DNA of 64,000 bases from Arthrinium phaeospermum (GCA_006503535.1 QYRS01000008.1:2542001-2606000), one strand, 5' to 3'. Shown: positions 45,434-55,750, counted from the first letter of the stretch. The notes: generated by a model from the letters alone, not told the origin. Numbers and translations: made by a program.

Positions 45434-47788
45434 CTACCCGATCACGATTTCCTTGATCTCCATCACCAAGGGCTCAACCTCGTGCCGCAACGGATAGACT
45501 CCGTACCACTTCCAAGTTTCGCCATCGTCGGACCACAGAACCGCATAGCCCTTGTGCTCCGACTCCGTTCCACCCCCACGCTGGCGTCCCGTGTAGTGCT
45601 CCGCGGTCCCCTCGGCCGCCGCGTCGATCAGCGCGACGTGGGATGCCCACGAGCTGAGACAGACGGCGATTTTCAAGCAAGGGTTGTCCCACCACAGGGT
45701 CTGCCGGTTGCCGTACGTCGCGGCGTAGTCCTCGGGCCGGACGCGGTAGAAGAGCCACTCGCCCCGCAGGCCGGCTCCCGTGATCTCGGCGAGCCGGCTC
45801 CCCGACCCGTCGGACGGCATGATGCGCCTGTTCCATATGTTCTCGTGTGAGGGCAAGTCCATCGTCGGGTCCCAGTGCCACCACCGCATGTAGGGTGTCG
45901 TTGGGGCCCAGGAGAACCCCGGGACGTTGCGTAGACGCTGGATGGTGGAGACAAGAAACCCTGTGTGAATTTTACGCCCGACCATGGACTTCCAAAAGTC
46001 GGCTACGGTGGCCTGGGGCGCTTGGTTGGTCAAGAGGGACCAGATGACCAGATCGTCACCCTCGCGCGACGCGTGCCGGTAGATGAGGGCCGAGCCCGCC
46101 GCGTCCAGTTCACGCGATGGCGGTTCGCGGGTGCCGCTGGCGACAGGGAACAAGTGCTGCGCCGCCAGAAGCATGGTGGCCATGTCGATGCTACCGTCGT
46201 CTACCAGCCTACGGATGCAACCTTGCAGCGGCAGGGTATGCCCACGCCGACAAAGAAGGTGCAGATTTCCGCACCCCTTCACGGCTTCAAGCATGGTCCA
46301 CGCACGGACGTTCCAATCGCACACGAGGAAGGTGGCGATGATAGATTCCAGAAGGGGTATAGGGATCGTCTGTGCGGTGTAGGGAGCCATCCTGCCATTT
46401 TCGTCGTGGTCATTGTCAATGCTCATACCCATGATATCCCGGTCGACTATTAGCACCAGTTTCGACCTGAAGAAGGTGTCATTGATGTGATGTATGGCTT
46501 CTCGTCGCCTGGTGTGGTCTTCTGGAATCGACAAAGTGTCGATCCAGTACGAGTCGCAGCCTTCCCTGCGTGCGATGTCCGAGAAGCGTTCATGGAGGCA
46601 CCGGTTCATGCCCTTGTTGGGCCGGCCGCCGTGTCCGTGGCTCCACACATGCGAAATTGCCATCGTACGATCTGAGCCTCTGATGTAGCTGACTCTGGTC
46701 CGCCCTCGATCGGCCGCCCGGACATGGACGGCCCTCGCACAACCATCCAGCGCGTCGTAGCTCTTGATGTCCCATTTCAACCGGTGACACCGGCGCCGAA
46801 CACATATATCTGTGTGGACTGACTGCTCAGGCACAACATGGGATGGGTCGTCGAATCGGCCGCAGCTCAAGGGATGCAAGCCAGTGCAGGGGTTGCAGGG
46901 GTCGTTCTTGTTGCACCTGGCCCCTTTTTCGCCATGTATCTCGCGGAAGCGAAAGAACAGCTGGCGAAAGTCCAAAGCGACAGAGGTCCTGTTATACAAC
47001 AGCAATCGGAACGCCCAGTTGCACATGTAGCGGGGAATGCCGATGGTGGACTTTCTACCAGCCACTGTGCGTCGTAGGAGTTCGTAGTTTCCTTCGAGCA
47101 CAAGGAAGCGGTTCCAATCGTCGTCGTAGCCGGTGGCGACATGGTGCGCCACTATATACCATAAATATAGCTTGAGGACCTGAAACCAGATGCCATTAAC
47201 AAAGGCAACAACTTCGAGGCTAGTGAAGTCGAAAAGATTATCAGCAAATGCATCGTCATCCTGGTCCGGGGACATGAGCCTAGTGAGGGTGTTGAGCATG
47301 TCTCGAAGGCACAACACGGTTGATGCACGCCCTTCTTCGCTGATAGCCACAGCGAGGGCCACACGAAGGACCAGAGTGCTATGGTCGAATGAACTCGACG
47401 CCTCCAGACCAGGGTCTTCTTCTTGCCCAAATGTGTCGGTCATTCGGTGCGGTCGATGTCCGATCCGTCGGAGGAGACTAAGGGCCTGGGATATGTACGT
47501 CTCCTTGTTAACATCAAAGCTCGCAGGTATCTCCAGGATGAAACTCTTGGATATCACAACGTCAAGTTGCCGATCCCAGGATTCTTCTGGAAGCCCATCA
47601 ACGGCGGCGAGAAGCTGTTGCCATAGTCGGGCTAGATCGCCTTGTATGGTCTCCTCGCTCCCCTGGGTCACATAGCCACCATACCGAAAGCGCCAGCAGA
47701 GATCCTCGTCCACAAAATCCTCCCCAAATGTTGGCTGGACTGCCCGCCTCCACTCAACGTCCAGCAATGTTTGGATATGGTCGACCAT
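45434..47788 (-). CDS. HET-domain protein (heterokaryon incompatibility family)
   Basis: Intronless ORF of 784 aa. The N-terminal 350 residues are unlike the classic HET and carry a Cys/His-rich patch (CNKNDPCNPCTGLHPLSC) that could bind zinc. The HET core begins near residue 374 with MAISHVWSHGHGG and continues with DSYWIDTLSIPED near 412, then FFRSKLVLIVDRDI. C-terminally there is a long beta/alpha region typical of the larger HET members. HET proteins trigger cell death when incompatible strains fuse. The specificity partner here is unknown. It is divergent from the phosphorylase-domain effector gene at 48562, with 774 bp between. Confidence 0.85.
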   Translation of the reverse strand: MVDHIQTLLDVEWRRAVQPTFGEDFVDEDLCWRFRYGGYVTQGSEETIQGDLARLWQQLLAAVDGLPEESWDRQLDVVISKSFILEIPASFDVNKETYISQALSLLRRIGHRPHRMTDTFGQEEDPGLEASSSFDHSTLVLRVALAVAISEEGRASTVLCLRDMLNTLTRLMSPDQDDDAFADNLFDFTSLEVVAFVNGIWFQVLKLYLWYIVAHHVATGYDDDWNRFLVLEGNYELLRRTVAGRKSTIGIPRYMCNWAFRLLLYNRTSVALDFRQLFFRFREIHGEKGARCNKNDPCNPCTGLHPLSCGRFDDPSHVVPEQSVHTDICVRRRCHRLKWDIKSYDALDGCARAVHVRAADRGRTRVSYIRGSDRTMAISHVWSHGHGGRPNKGMNRCLHERFSDIARREGCDSYWIDTLSIPEDHTRRREAIHHINDTFFRSKLVLIVDRDIMGMSIDNDHDENGRMAPYTAQTIPIPLLESIIATFLVCDWNVRAWTMLEAVKGCGNLHLLCRRGHTLPLQGCIRRLVDDGSIDMATMLLAAQHLFPVASGTREPPSRELDAAGSALIYRHASREGDDLVIWSLLTNQAPQATVADFWKSMVGRKIHTGFLVSTIQRLRNVPGFSWAPTTPYMRWWHWDPTMDLPSHENIWNRRIMPSDGSGSRLAEITGAGLRGEWLFYRVRPEDYAATYGNRQTLWWDNPCLKIAVCLSSWASHVALIDAAAEGTAEHYTGRQRGGGTESEHKGYAVLWSDDGETWKWYGVYPLRHEVEPLVMEIKEIVIG

Positions 47789-48561
47789 TTCGCGTGTTCT
47801 TGCAATTCAGACATGAGTAAGGTATTAATCGAGATTTGCTTTTGCCCAAAACTCCATGCCTGCGTGTTTTTGGTATTAAACATGGTAAACAGTGAAGAGT
47901 GAGCATGGTCAGGCTGAAACGCCACTTGGGTGTGCGACGGTTACACAGGTGTTCTGATTTCGGCGCAGGAATCAATGCGACCAAGACTGGTCGAGATAAG
48001 CTCCCCAAACGGTCCTACGAGGTTTCTAGAGGACACTAAAGCTCGCTCGAGAATACAACACTACTAGATTCAGTTATCAAAGATATTTGTAGCGGGCAAT
48101 TATCGTTTTGAGCGCATGGATTGAGCAGGCCTAGATAAGTCAAATTCGTAAATCCGATGCTAAAGATGTACATGTGTGGCGACATACAACCTCGCATAAG
48201 AAATGGCTCCCCCGTTCCTACTTGCATATTGGCTTTATCTTTCATATCAAATGCCTCCGCCAAAAGAACGGTTGACTTGTGATTTGCGGTCCAGGGCAAG
48301 GCGAGCGGGCAACAGGTCGGGCGACAGAATTCTGCCTTGCCGTCCTTGGCAGCAAGCTGGTTCGGCTGAGCAGATACGAAAGCCACCCAATACGCGTGCG
48401 GCACCCCCAATCCTGTCTAAGGCGGTCGAATGAATTTGCAATGCGGTTTCCAATGCCCGCCTACCTCTCGCCTGCTTGCGATACGTTGTAACGCTTGCTA
48501 AAAACACCCTACGAGACCTTACCTATCATAACCACTGCAATATCTCAAAAATGACATCGAA
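47789..48561. other. Divergent promoter between the HET gene and the phosphorylase-domain gene
   Basis: 773 bp. Short ORFs on both strands lack coding character. The arrangement allows co-regulation of the two genes. Confidence 0.45.
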
Positions 48562-49674
48562 ATGCCAACATACGAAGATTACACTGTGGCCATAATCTGC
48601 GCTATCGACTTCGAGATGAGCGCCGTCCGCTACATGCTGGACAAAGAACATGACTCCTTGCCCACAAAAGAGGGTGACTCTAACTTGTACGTCCTTGGGG
48701 AGCTGAGCGGGCATCGCGTCGCATTGGCCTGGCTGCCCGGCACTCAGGGTAAAGGGGCCGCGGCCGTAGTGGCGACCAATCTGGCCCGGACGTTTCCGTT
48801 CATCAAATGGCGATTCATGGTTGGCATTGGCGGCGGCGTACCGCACGGCGAGAAACACGACATCCGCCTGGGCGACGTGGTCATTGGCATGCCAGAGGGG
48901 CCTTACGGTGGCGTGGTGCAATACGACTTAGGGAAAGACAAAGATCAAGATGGTGAAGACGGCGGGTTCACGAGAAAAGGTTACCTAGCGATGCCGCCGT
49001 CAATGCTGAGGAGCGCCGTGGAGAAGATGCGGTCTGATCACTACGCTCGTGGAAACCAGGCGGGGGAGAACATCGCAACAATGATACAGCAGTGGCCCCG
49101 CCTCAAGGCAGTGTATTCCCGACCTGCGACCGAGACGGACGTCCTATTCAATGAGGACTATCCTCATCGACAAGACCGGTCAACATGTCTCGGCTGCGAC
49201 AAGAGCAAGATTGTTACGAGATCGCCACGCGCGTCCGAAGCTCCGGAGATCCACTACGGCCTGATTGCTTCAGGCGATCGGGTCGTGCGCAGCGCCGGGA
49301 CGAGAGCAGAGGAGATCCGGCGAGTAGGTGGAGACATACTGTGCTTCGAAATGGAAGCCGCAGGTATGATGACCGAGTTCTCGGGCCTCGTGATCCGGGG
49401 TATATCAGATTATGCCGACTCGCACAAAAACGACAGGTGGCAGCATTACGCGGCCGCGGCAGCGGCAGCATGCGCGAAGGAACTGTTGTGTCGAGTCCAA
49501 CCTGAGCCGCAGCAGCAATATGGCCCCGGGGGGCGGCCATCGTTGTGGGGGGCCGAATTCACATCTACCCCGCATCACTCTGTAACAACGCTCAGCGGCC
49601 AGGGCGTCTTGAACTCAGGATCAGGTAACATTGGAGCTGGGAGGAATTTGTACTACACGGTGACGGGGAAATAA
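48562..49674 (+). CDS. Free-standing PNP/UDP phosphorylase-domain protein with C-terminal Gly/Asn motif (putative NLR effector)
   Basis: Intronless, 370 aa. Residues 6-320 are a complete nucleoside-phosphorylase fold: MVGIGGGVPHG phosphate loop, RLGDVVIG, CFEMEAAGM and GISDYADSHKND. Two inserts (about 125-140 and 170-215) resemble those in NLR-borne PNP domains, such as the one at 7511-10131. The last 28 residues (49588-49671) switch to a Gly/Asn/Ser-rich segment, TLSGQGVLNSGSGN onward, ending VTGK. The adjacent receptor has a matching segment at its N-terminus. In fungal amyloid-signalling pairs, such a C-terminal motif lets an activated NLR template the effector. That role here is inference. 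It could instead be the N-terminal half of a receptor gene split by a stop. Confidence 0.88.
   Translation: MPTYEDYTVAIICAIDFEMSAVRYMLDKEHDSLPTKEGDSNLYVLGELSGHRVALAWLPGTQGKGAAAVVATNLARTFPFIKWRFMVGIGGGVPHGEKHDIRLGDVVIGMPEGPYGGVVQYDLGKDKDQDGEDGGFTRKGYLAMPPSMLRSAVEKMRSDHYARGNQAGENIATMIQQWPRLKAVYSRPATETDVLFNEDYPHRQDRSTCLGCDKSKIVTRSPRASEAPEIHYGLIASGDRVVRSAGTRAEEIRRVGGDILCFEMEAAGMMTEFSGLVIRGISDYADSHKNDRWQHYAAAAAAACAKELLCRVQPEPQQQYGPGGRPSLWGAEFTSTPHHSVTTLSGQGVLNSGSGNIGAGRNLYYTVTGK
49588..49671 (+). other. Gly/Asn-rich C-terminal motif of the effector (copy A)
   Basis: Codes for 28 residues starting TLSGQGVLNSGSG. Aligned without gaps to copy B (50302-50385), 14 of 28 residues are identical, 13 of them in the first 19 (T-L-S-G-x-G-x-L-N-x-G-S-x-N-x-x-A-G-R). 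Confidence 0.75.
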
Positions 49675-50277
49675 TGAATAGTATGAACGATCAACTAGCA
49701 TAGCTAATGCGTACAAAGTAAAATATCTAATTTGATTGATATAGAAATTGTATCATTTTGATTCTCCAACGTGTCAAATCAGAACTGATCGTTAGGTGCT
49801 TGCCCGTACTCCGTACATTTACTTCTTTCGTCGGTGATCGACTTGCCCCATTAAACTAAAGTCAGCCCTGTATCCCCTGTATCCCCTGTACGGTATATGG
49901 TGTTCTGCTCACTGCGACCCTACTGGCCTGAGCACTTAGGCGACGGACGACCTGATGGCGCACGTTAGTTGGGAGCCAGGTCCCAATGGCTTGACGCCCA
50001 AAACAACACAGCCGTGTCTTGTTACCGACAGCGCAATCGCAACGAAATCTCGAATCAACCGTGGTACGAATCTTACGCCTCTATCTCAGCAGCCCCTGAG
50101 CGCAGCTAATCATGCGACCATGCGCACCTAAAGTAGGTATTACAGTTGCCCAGAGCCTACCCGAAACTGTCGTAGCCTAACGTGTGAAGTCCCGCAGAAA
50201 ATGACGACAATCGAGGCCTGACAACCGTATTGAACTAAAGCTCCCTGGCCCCCGCTTCCGCACGCGACCGTTTTTTG
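49675..50277. other. Spacer between effector and receptor genes, with a 9-bp tandem repeat
   Basis: Multiple stops in all forward frames, including TAA at 50236 in the receptor frame. CCCTGTATC is repeated about 2.8 times at 49866-49890. Too long to be a typical intron for this genome, so the flanking ORFs are read as two genes. Confidence 0.6.
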
Positions 50278-52665
50278 ATGGCTTCGAGCCCAATGTCGAA
50301 TACCCTTTCGGGCCGGGGAGCCCTAAACAATGGGTCGAGCAATTCAGCCGCCGGTCGGGACATAAACCATACATACAATATACGCGTACACAATGACAAG
50401 GACCCGGACGAGAAGGAGCGTAAGAAGCAGGAGCATATCAAGCAGAAGCTGCGCGAGGAGCGCCGCAACGCTCTCCTCAAGTCGCTGCGCTTTGATGGGA
50501 TGGATGATCGCCAGTGGACCATAAAGATACGCCACGACAAAACCTGCGAATGGTTCCTCGACAACGCAGAGTACCTAGACTGGCTGGAGGGCAACGCTGA
50601 ACACTCGCATGGCGGCTTCTTATGGATCAAGGGAAAACCCGGCGCCGGAAAGTCGACCCTGATGAAGTTTCTGCTCGATCGGACGCGTCGAACAAGACGT
50701 AGTAGTGTGGTCCTCTCTTTCTTCTTCAATGCTCGGACTGGAGATATAAACACAAAGTCGACCCTCGGGCTTTATCGTTCGCTTCTGGTCCAACTTCTCG
50801 AAGATCGTATTGGATTACACGAGCTCCTAGATCGATTTCAAAGTGGCCACTGCTGGCAAATCGAATCCGCTTTGGAGCTCCTCCAAGATTGTCTGAAATT
50901 ACTTGGCGACCCCTCAGTCATTTGCTTTATTGACGCTTTAGACGAGTGTCAAGAGGAGGAGGTTCGGGACATGATCACAAGCTTAAGTGAACTTTGCCAC
51001 AACCAAACCCAGCTTCGTGTCTGCTTTTCAAGTAGACACTATCCACATATCACTGTTCCGGAAGGGGGACACAATGTGGTCCTTGAAAAGATGCAAGAGC
51101 ATCGCCAGGACATTGCCCACTATATACACCAGGCCCTCAAGATTGGGAACACCAAGATGTCCAGGGAGATACGTACCGACCTTTTAGAGAAGTCATCAGG
51201 TGTGTTTATTTGGGTCGTTCTGGTGGTCCGAATCCTCAACAAGGTGTACGACGCTGGTGATAAGCACAAGCTCCAAGAACGACTACGCCAAATGCCGGGT
51301 GACCTCCACGATTTGTTCCGCGATATGCTGACTCGCGACATCAATCATGCACCCGGGCAGATTCTATGCATACAATGGGTGCTCTTTGCAAGGCGGCCAC
51401 TGACACCAAGAGAACTATACTTTGGTATTATTTGCGGGGTGGATCCTGAGAGCCTACTCGAGTGTCATTCAGATGATATCGAAGATGATGACATTGAGAG
51501 ATTCTTGCTCGACAAATCGAAAGGACTGATCGAGTTGACCAGGTCACACGTCCAGTTCATCCACGAATCCGTGCGGGACTTTCTGCTCAAGGACAATGGT
51601 CTTAATACTGTATTCTGGCCAGGTACATCTTCCAATCCCGAAGGCCGAAGTCACGAAGCACTCAAGCAAGCCTGCCTAGTCTACATGGAGAGCGAACCTG
51701 TCGCACGCCTGAACATCCCGCGCACAATCCCCCGTTACATACCGCCAGAAGACTTGCAGCCCAAATTCCGGGTCTCAAAGGCTCCCCTTCTTAGTTATGC
51801 GATCTCGAACGTTCTGTCTCATGCGAATGAGGCTGAGATCCATGGTTACAACCAGACACGGTTTCTTGCTACATTCCCGTATGATAAATGGGTGACATAT
51901 CACAATGTGTTTCACGTACCACTCCAGAGAGACATACAAGGACCAAGGCCTAGCTTCCTCTATACGCTAGCGAGGTACAACCTGGCCGCTTTGATTAGAG
52001 CCCAAGCCTGGGGCCGCTCGTGTTTCGACGTGGAGGATACGGGCTACGGGACGTCCCTGTTCGTTGCACTCGCACACATGTGCACCGATGCCGTCGAGGC
52101 ATTGGTGGAAGCCCAGCTAACCATGCGGAACGACAGACTGTCTTTGCGAAGCCTGTCGCTGCAGGGTTCCGATTACCAGTCCCTCTGGAATTGCTCGTGG
52201 GACCTCCGGGACATGTCTTTCTCTTTTGAATGGATGAAGCACACGAGGACCTTCGACTTTGACGTCAGGAAAGGCGTGATTTCCTATCTGGTGGGCTTTG
52301 GGAATGAACTGCTCCTGATGGTCTACTATGCCACGGAACAACCCGATTTCATGTCGCTCGAGGGGTCGGGGATTCGTCCCGTGCTGATCGCGGCAAAGAA
52401 CGGCCATGCCCGGGTGGCCAAGTTCCTGATCGACCAAGGGGCCGACATGAACGCTCCTGACGTGAATGGGTGGACGCCACTACACTACGCGTTAGACCTT
52501 GGTTATGTCGACGTTGCCAAGCTGCTGGTTGAGAATGGAGCCAACTTGGACGCCACTTGCCAGGGGTGGTCACCGCTAGACATCGCCTTATATAGGCGGT
52601 ACCAAGAGTTGGCTATGATGCTTACCAAGCGAGGCGCCATCCGTCATCCTGGATTATTCATATGA
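50278..52665 (+). CDS. NOD-like receptor: N-terminal Gly/Asn motif, NACHT, ankyrin repeats
   Basis: Intronless, 795 aa from the ATG at 50278 (in-frame TAA 42 bp upstream). Residues 9-36 are the motif shared with the neighbouring effector. A charged coiled-coil-like linker follows (KERKKQEHIKQKLREERR). The NACHT domain has P-loop IKGKPGAGKST near 118-126, Walker B CFIDALDECQ near 217-225 and the usual FSSRHYPH sensor strand. After a winged-helix/helical region there are three ankyrin repeats at about residues 695-790 (NGHARVAKFLIDQGADMN, GYVDVAKLLVENGANLD). No enzymatic or HeLo effector domain is fused, so it needs a partner. The adjacent PNP protein is the obvious candidate. Confidence 0.9.
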   Translation: MASSPMSNTLSGRGALNNGSSNSAAGRDINHTYNIRVHNDKDPDEKERKKQEHIKQKLREERRNALLKSLRFDGMDDRQWTIKIRHDKTCEWFLDNAEYLDWLEGNAEHSHGGFLWIKGKPGAGKSTLMKFLLDRTRRTRRSSVVLSFFFNARTGDINTKSTLGLYRSLLVQLLEDRIGLHELLDRFQSGHCWQIESALELLQDCLKLLGDPSVICFIDALDECQEEEVRDMITSLSELCHNQTQLRVCFSSRHYPHITVPEGGHNVVLEKMQEHRQDIAHYIHQALKIGNTKMSREIRTDLLEKSSGVFIWVVLVVRILNKVYDAGDKHKLQERLRQMPGDLHDLFRDMLTRDINHAPGQILCIQWVLFARRPLTPRELYFGIICGVDPESLLECHSDDIEDDDIERFLLDKSKGLIELTRSHVQFIHESVRDFLLKDNGLNTVFWPGTSSNPEGRSHEALKQACLVYMESEPVARLNIPRTIPRYIPPEDLQPKFRVSKAPLLSYAISNVLSHANEAEIHGYNQTRFLATFPYDKWVTYHNVFHVPLQRDIQGPRPSFLYTLARYNLAALIRAQAWGRSCFDVEDTGYGTSLFVALAHMCTDAVEALVEAQLTMRNDRLSLRSLSLQGSDYQSLWNCSWDLRDMSFSFEWMKHTRTFDFDVRKGVISYLVGFGNELLLMVYYATEQPDFMSLEGSGIRPVLIAAKNGHARVAKFLIDQGADMNAPDVNGWTPLHYALDLGYVDVAKLLVENGANLDATCQGWSPLDIALYRRYQELAMMLTKRGAIRHPGLFI
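50302..50385 (+). other. Gly/Asn-rich N-terminal motif of the receptor (copy B)
   Basis: Residues 9-36 of the receptor, starting TLSGRGALNNGSS and including AGRDINHT. It is positioned exactly where receptor copies of amyloid signalling motifs sit, before the NACHT linker. The motif family (sigma, PP, HET-s-like or another) could not be assigned by eye. Confidence 0.7.
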
Positions 52666-53110
52666 AAGGGCGATCAAGTTGTTCATAACTTACGCGTCTG
52701 GCCGAGCCAATACTGAGACGCCATCCTCGTTGAGCTGGGCACTGTCGTGGACAGTACTGGCGACCACTGACGGACCTCAGGGACATAATTGCAACTCAAG
52801 ACGTCCCTTAACCAGAAACGAAACTGCACGTTCGATGATCCGAGTAGGTACGGCCGGCTTGTCCAACCTCTGGCTGTGAACGATTGTTTTCCACAATACG
52901 TTGATCTGAAGCCGAAAGGCCGGGAGTACGCAACTCATAAGAGAACACACGTCAAGATAATAAACGGATGGAATGACCAAAAGCTAACATGCCATGAACG
53001 AAACGAACAGACCCCCGCACAAACGTCGTACCTCTGGTAACTATCTAGCCAAATTCGCACTTCCTAGCGGCTCTTGTCCGATTGGATCCTTAATCTCCAC
53101 GTTTGTCAAA
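52666..53110. other. Convergent spacer, possibly holding lost 3' exons of the factor-like gene
   Basis: A minus-strand ORF at 52777-52980 is open but not clearly similar to the missing factor half. Otherwise nothing. Confidence 0.35.
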
Positions 53111-54060
53111 TTACCCAGTAGAGTCTGCCATGTCTCTCCGGATAAGGTCGTACGGGAATGCATCCATATCGATCTTGTTGAATGCGCCATTATGCTTGGT
53201 CATCTGGATTGCGCCTTGTATGTGTTGCTGAGGGGAGCCGACATCGCCGGCAAGAACCTGCAAGTAATTTGTCAACGATCCAACACCTGCAAGTTCTTCT
53301 CAATGCAATCAATGAGTATTTACCTCGTCTTGGGCTAAGAACAGGGCTAGTCCCACGACCCAGTCGCTGATCGAGGACTGCATGTCTAAGCATGCTATGG
53401 TCTCCCTTAGGGATTGCGTGCAGGTCACCTTGTACTGGAGGGCAAGTTGGATAAAGTGTGGTGCCTGGTGTGGCATACCTTGCGATAGGCATTGCGACAG
53501 ATGACGACACGACACCAGGAAGAGGCCATCCAAAGAGCTACCGTTGGCAAAGGCAAGTTGTACAAACTGGCTGGCCAGGCTCTGTTTCTTGAAATGGTTT
53601 GTCATATCCGGCTGGATTTTCGAACAGGGAGTAACGTTTTGCATGTCTATATCGGGTCAACCAGTGGGTCTCATGGATATGTTGAATACCAAAGTGCGGT
53701 TCCCGATTTGGTGGATGGATTTCGCTTACAGTAATCCAGAAGGAAGTCCTCGGCAGAGTTGAGGCGCCTGGCAAAACACCCGAAAGGGTCTCTTCGGCCC
53801 GACGCCAGGAGCCCAACAGGATCCAAGGCGGAGAGATCAGCCTGTTCCTCGATGGTGCATGCTGATCTTTCTCTCTCTTCTTGGCGTGCTTTCGTGGCCT
53901 GATACTCCATGAGTCTCTGTCGCCTCACCTTGGCATGGGCCACGCGGGCTGCATGCGAGTGAACTCGGCGGCCTTGGGTCTCACTCAGGCCTGCTGCGCC
54001 TGAACTTCCAGAATAAGGCGAGAGGATGAAGGTGATATTACCAGTCCGGTTGATTGGCAT
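53111..54060 (-). CDS. Transcription-factor-like protein (Fungal_trans_2 type), shortened
   Basis: Exons 53730-54060, 53324-53646, 53111-53257. Introns of 83 and 66 nt are GT-AG and phase-consistent, giving 266 aa. The start reads MPINRTGNITFILS, then SHAARVAHAKVRRQRLMEY, a basic segment seen at the N-terminus of a widespread group of fungal regulator-like proteins without a zinc cluster. ASRRDPFxxFA-type (here SGRRDPFGCFA) and FLLDYY follow. The helical middle domain (VSCRHLSQC, ALQYKVTCTQSL, VVGLALFLAQDE) is recognisable. The model stops at TAA 53111 inside the domain, about 150-250 residues before the family's usual end. Either GTAATT there is a donor to exons I cannot find, or the gene is truncated. 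Confidence 0.65.
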
Positions 54061-54629
54061 GTTGAATGTGGTTTCAGTTGCGTGGACTATCACTGTCTAC
54101 CAGGGTTTGTTTGCACCACGCGTTGATAACATTAGCTGTAGTTGATCTCATGCGGCTGGCTCGGGGCCGTATTTGTCAGCCGTTGCCAAGCTTTGCTCTT
54201 TCCAGATCAGGACTAGGGAGTCCGGGGAAGCTAAAACAACGACCCCCCTATTCCAATAGTGGAGTCAGTCCCACTTCTAGCCAGCGATGACAATTGGTTG
54301 AGAAGTCGTTATGCTGGCCCTTCTGGGCGCCCATTACGGTTGTTTGGAGGCTATCATGGTATGATACATCGCCAAGAGTTGCTCTTGCCAATTGAGGACT
54401 GCTGTTAAAGCACATGCGCACTGCCTATCGATGCTTATGAATCTAGTTGCATCTCCTAAGCATGACGACTCATTCGATTTGTTTACGAGTAAGTGGTATA
54501 TAAGGTGCTTCAACGTCCCAAAAGAAGCACGGCTCGTAAATCTGTTTCGTATCAACTCAGACCCATCTTGCAACACGCACAATCTTATAACGATTCCACT
54601 CAGCTACAAATTACACCCTTTTCCATACC
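54061..54629. other. Divergent promoter region with a TATA box
   Basis: 569 bp, no ORF accepted. A TATATAAG box at 54497-54504 serves the plus-strand reductase. Confidence 0.5.
54497..54504 (+). promoter_or_regulatory. TATA box of the reductase gene
   Basis: TATATAAG, 133 bp upstream of the ATG at 54630, followed by a CT/A-rich leader. Confidence 0.55.
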
Positions 54630-55750
54630 ATGACGACCCCCGAAGTCTCAATCCCCAAGGGCTCCTTGATCCTCATCACCGGTGCCACCGGTCACATAGC
54701 AGCCCACACCGTCAAACAGTTTCTCGAACGCGGCTACCGAGTCCGAGGCACTGTCCGGGACTTGCAAAGCGCCGCATGGCTTGTTGAAGACGTCTTCAAG
54801 GCGTTTGCCGACAGCGGCTTTCTCGAGCTCGCCCACGTGCCCGACCTCGGAGCCGAACACGCCTTCGACGACGCGATCAAGGGCGCCTCGGCCATCGTCC
54901 ACATCGCCTCGATCCTCACTTTCGCCGGCGATCCCGCGCAAGTGATCCCACCCGTCGTCCGCGGCGTCACCTCGATTCTGGAGGCGGCGCTCGCCGAGCC
55001 GTCGGTCAAGTCCTTCGTTTACACGAGCTCCATCGCCGCGGCCGTGGACATCAGCCCAGGCATGCCGGCTGCCCACGTGGGACGCGACTCGTGGAACGAC
55101 CGTGCGGTCGAGCTGGCCTACGCGCCGCCGCCGGCGGGCACCTCCTTTGATCATGGTCACGCCGTCTACCAGGCTAGCAAGGTTGAGGCCGAGAAGGCGG
55201 TATGGGCTTTTGCTGAGAAGAATAAGCCGCATTTTACCGTCAATGTCGTAAGCCCTGCCACTGTGTTGGGTGAGGCGCTCGTCAAGCGACATTTGGAGAA
55301 TCCGTATCCGTGGGTCAAGAACCTGTACGAGGGCGATGAGAACGTCGGGGCTTTGTTCCAAGCCAGTAAGTTATCAACCCTGACATCACAGCGATCGAGA
55401 TACGTCTCTAGCTCACACATAACCTAAACTTAGTCATCCACATCGACGTCAAGGACGCCGCGTTGCTCCACGTGGCGGCAACACTGGACCCGGTTTGCAA
55501 CGGCGCACGCCTCCAGGCCTGGGGCGAACACTGCAACATGAACGACATCCTCGCCATTCTGCGAAAGATGTACCCGGGGCGAAAGTTTATGGACGACTTC
55601 TCGAACCAGACTCAGCTGGAGATAACTACCGAGCGCGGTCAGCAGCTGGCCTTGCTGAAGAAATGGGGAGGACAGGAGGGATGGGCGACGCTGGAACAAA
55701 GTGTGGCTGACGAGATGAATGGGGTCAAGCATTGGTTCCCCGATAGTTGA
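54630..55750 (+). CDS. NAD(P)-dependent epimerase/aldehyde reductase (extended SDR)
   Basis: Exons 54630-55365 and 55434-55750. The intron 55366-55433 is GTAAGT...CTTAG. The product is 350 aa. The cofactor loop is LITGATGHIAAHTVKQFL (residues 15-32), with RGTVRD after strand 2 typical of NADP preference. The middle strand has FVYTSSIAA, and the catalytic Tyr-x3-Lys is YQASK near 180-184. This is the Gre2/dihydroflavonol-reductase-like class that reduces aldehydes or ketones. Cytosolic. GC3-rich and apparently intact, lying between the truncated regulator and the third receptor. There is no obvious metabolic partner within 5 kb, so it may be a free-standing detoxification enzyme. Confidence 0.9.

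Noticed and set aside
49675..50277. A long intron joining the PNP ORF to the NACHT ORF into one receptor gene
   Set aside because: 603+ nt is far longer than the 54-122 nt introns seen here, both ORFs have their own stop or start context (TAA upstream of the ATG at 50278), and each carries its own copy of the Gly/Asn motif. Only RNA data can fully exclude it.
53500..53543. A 44-nt intron (GTATGCC...CTCCAG) in the regulator-like gene
   Set aside because: Removing it shifts the frame, whereas the unspliced reading continues the expected domain sequence (LALQYKVTCTQSL).
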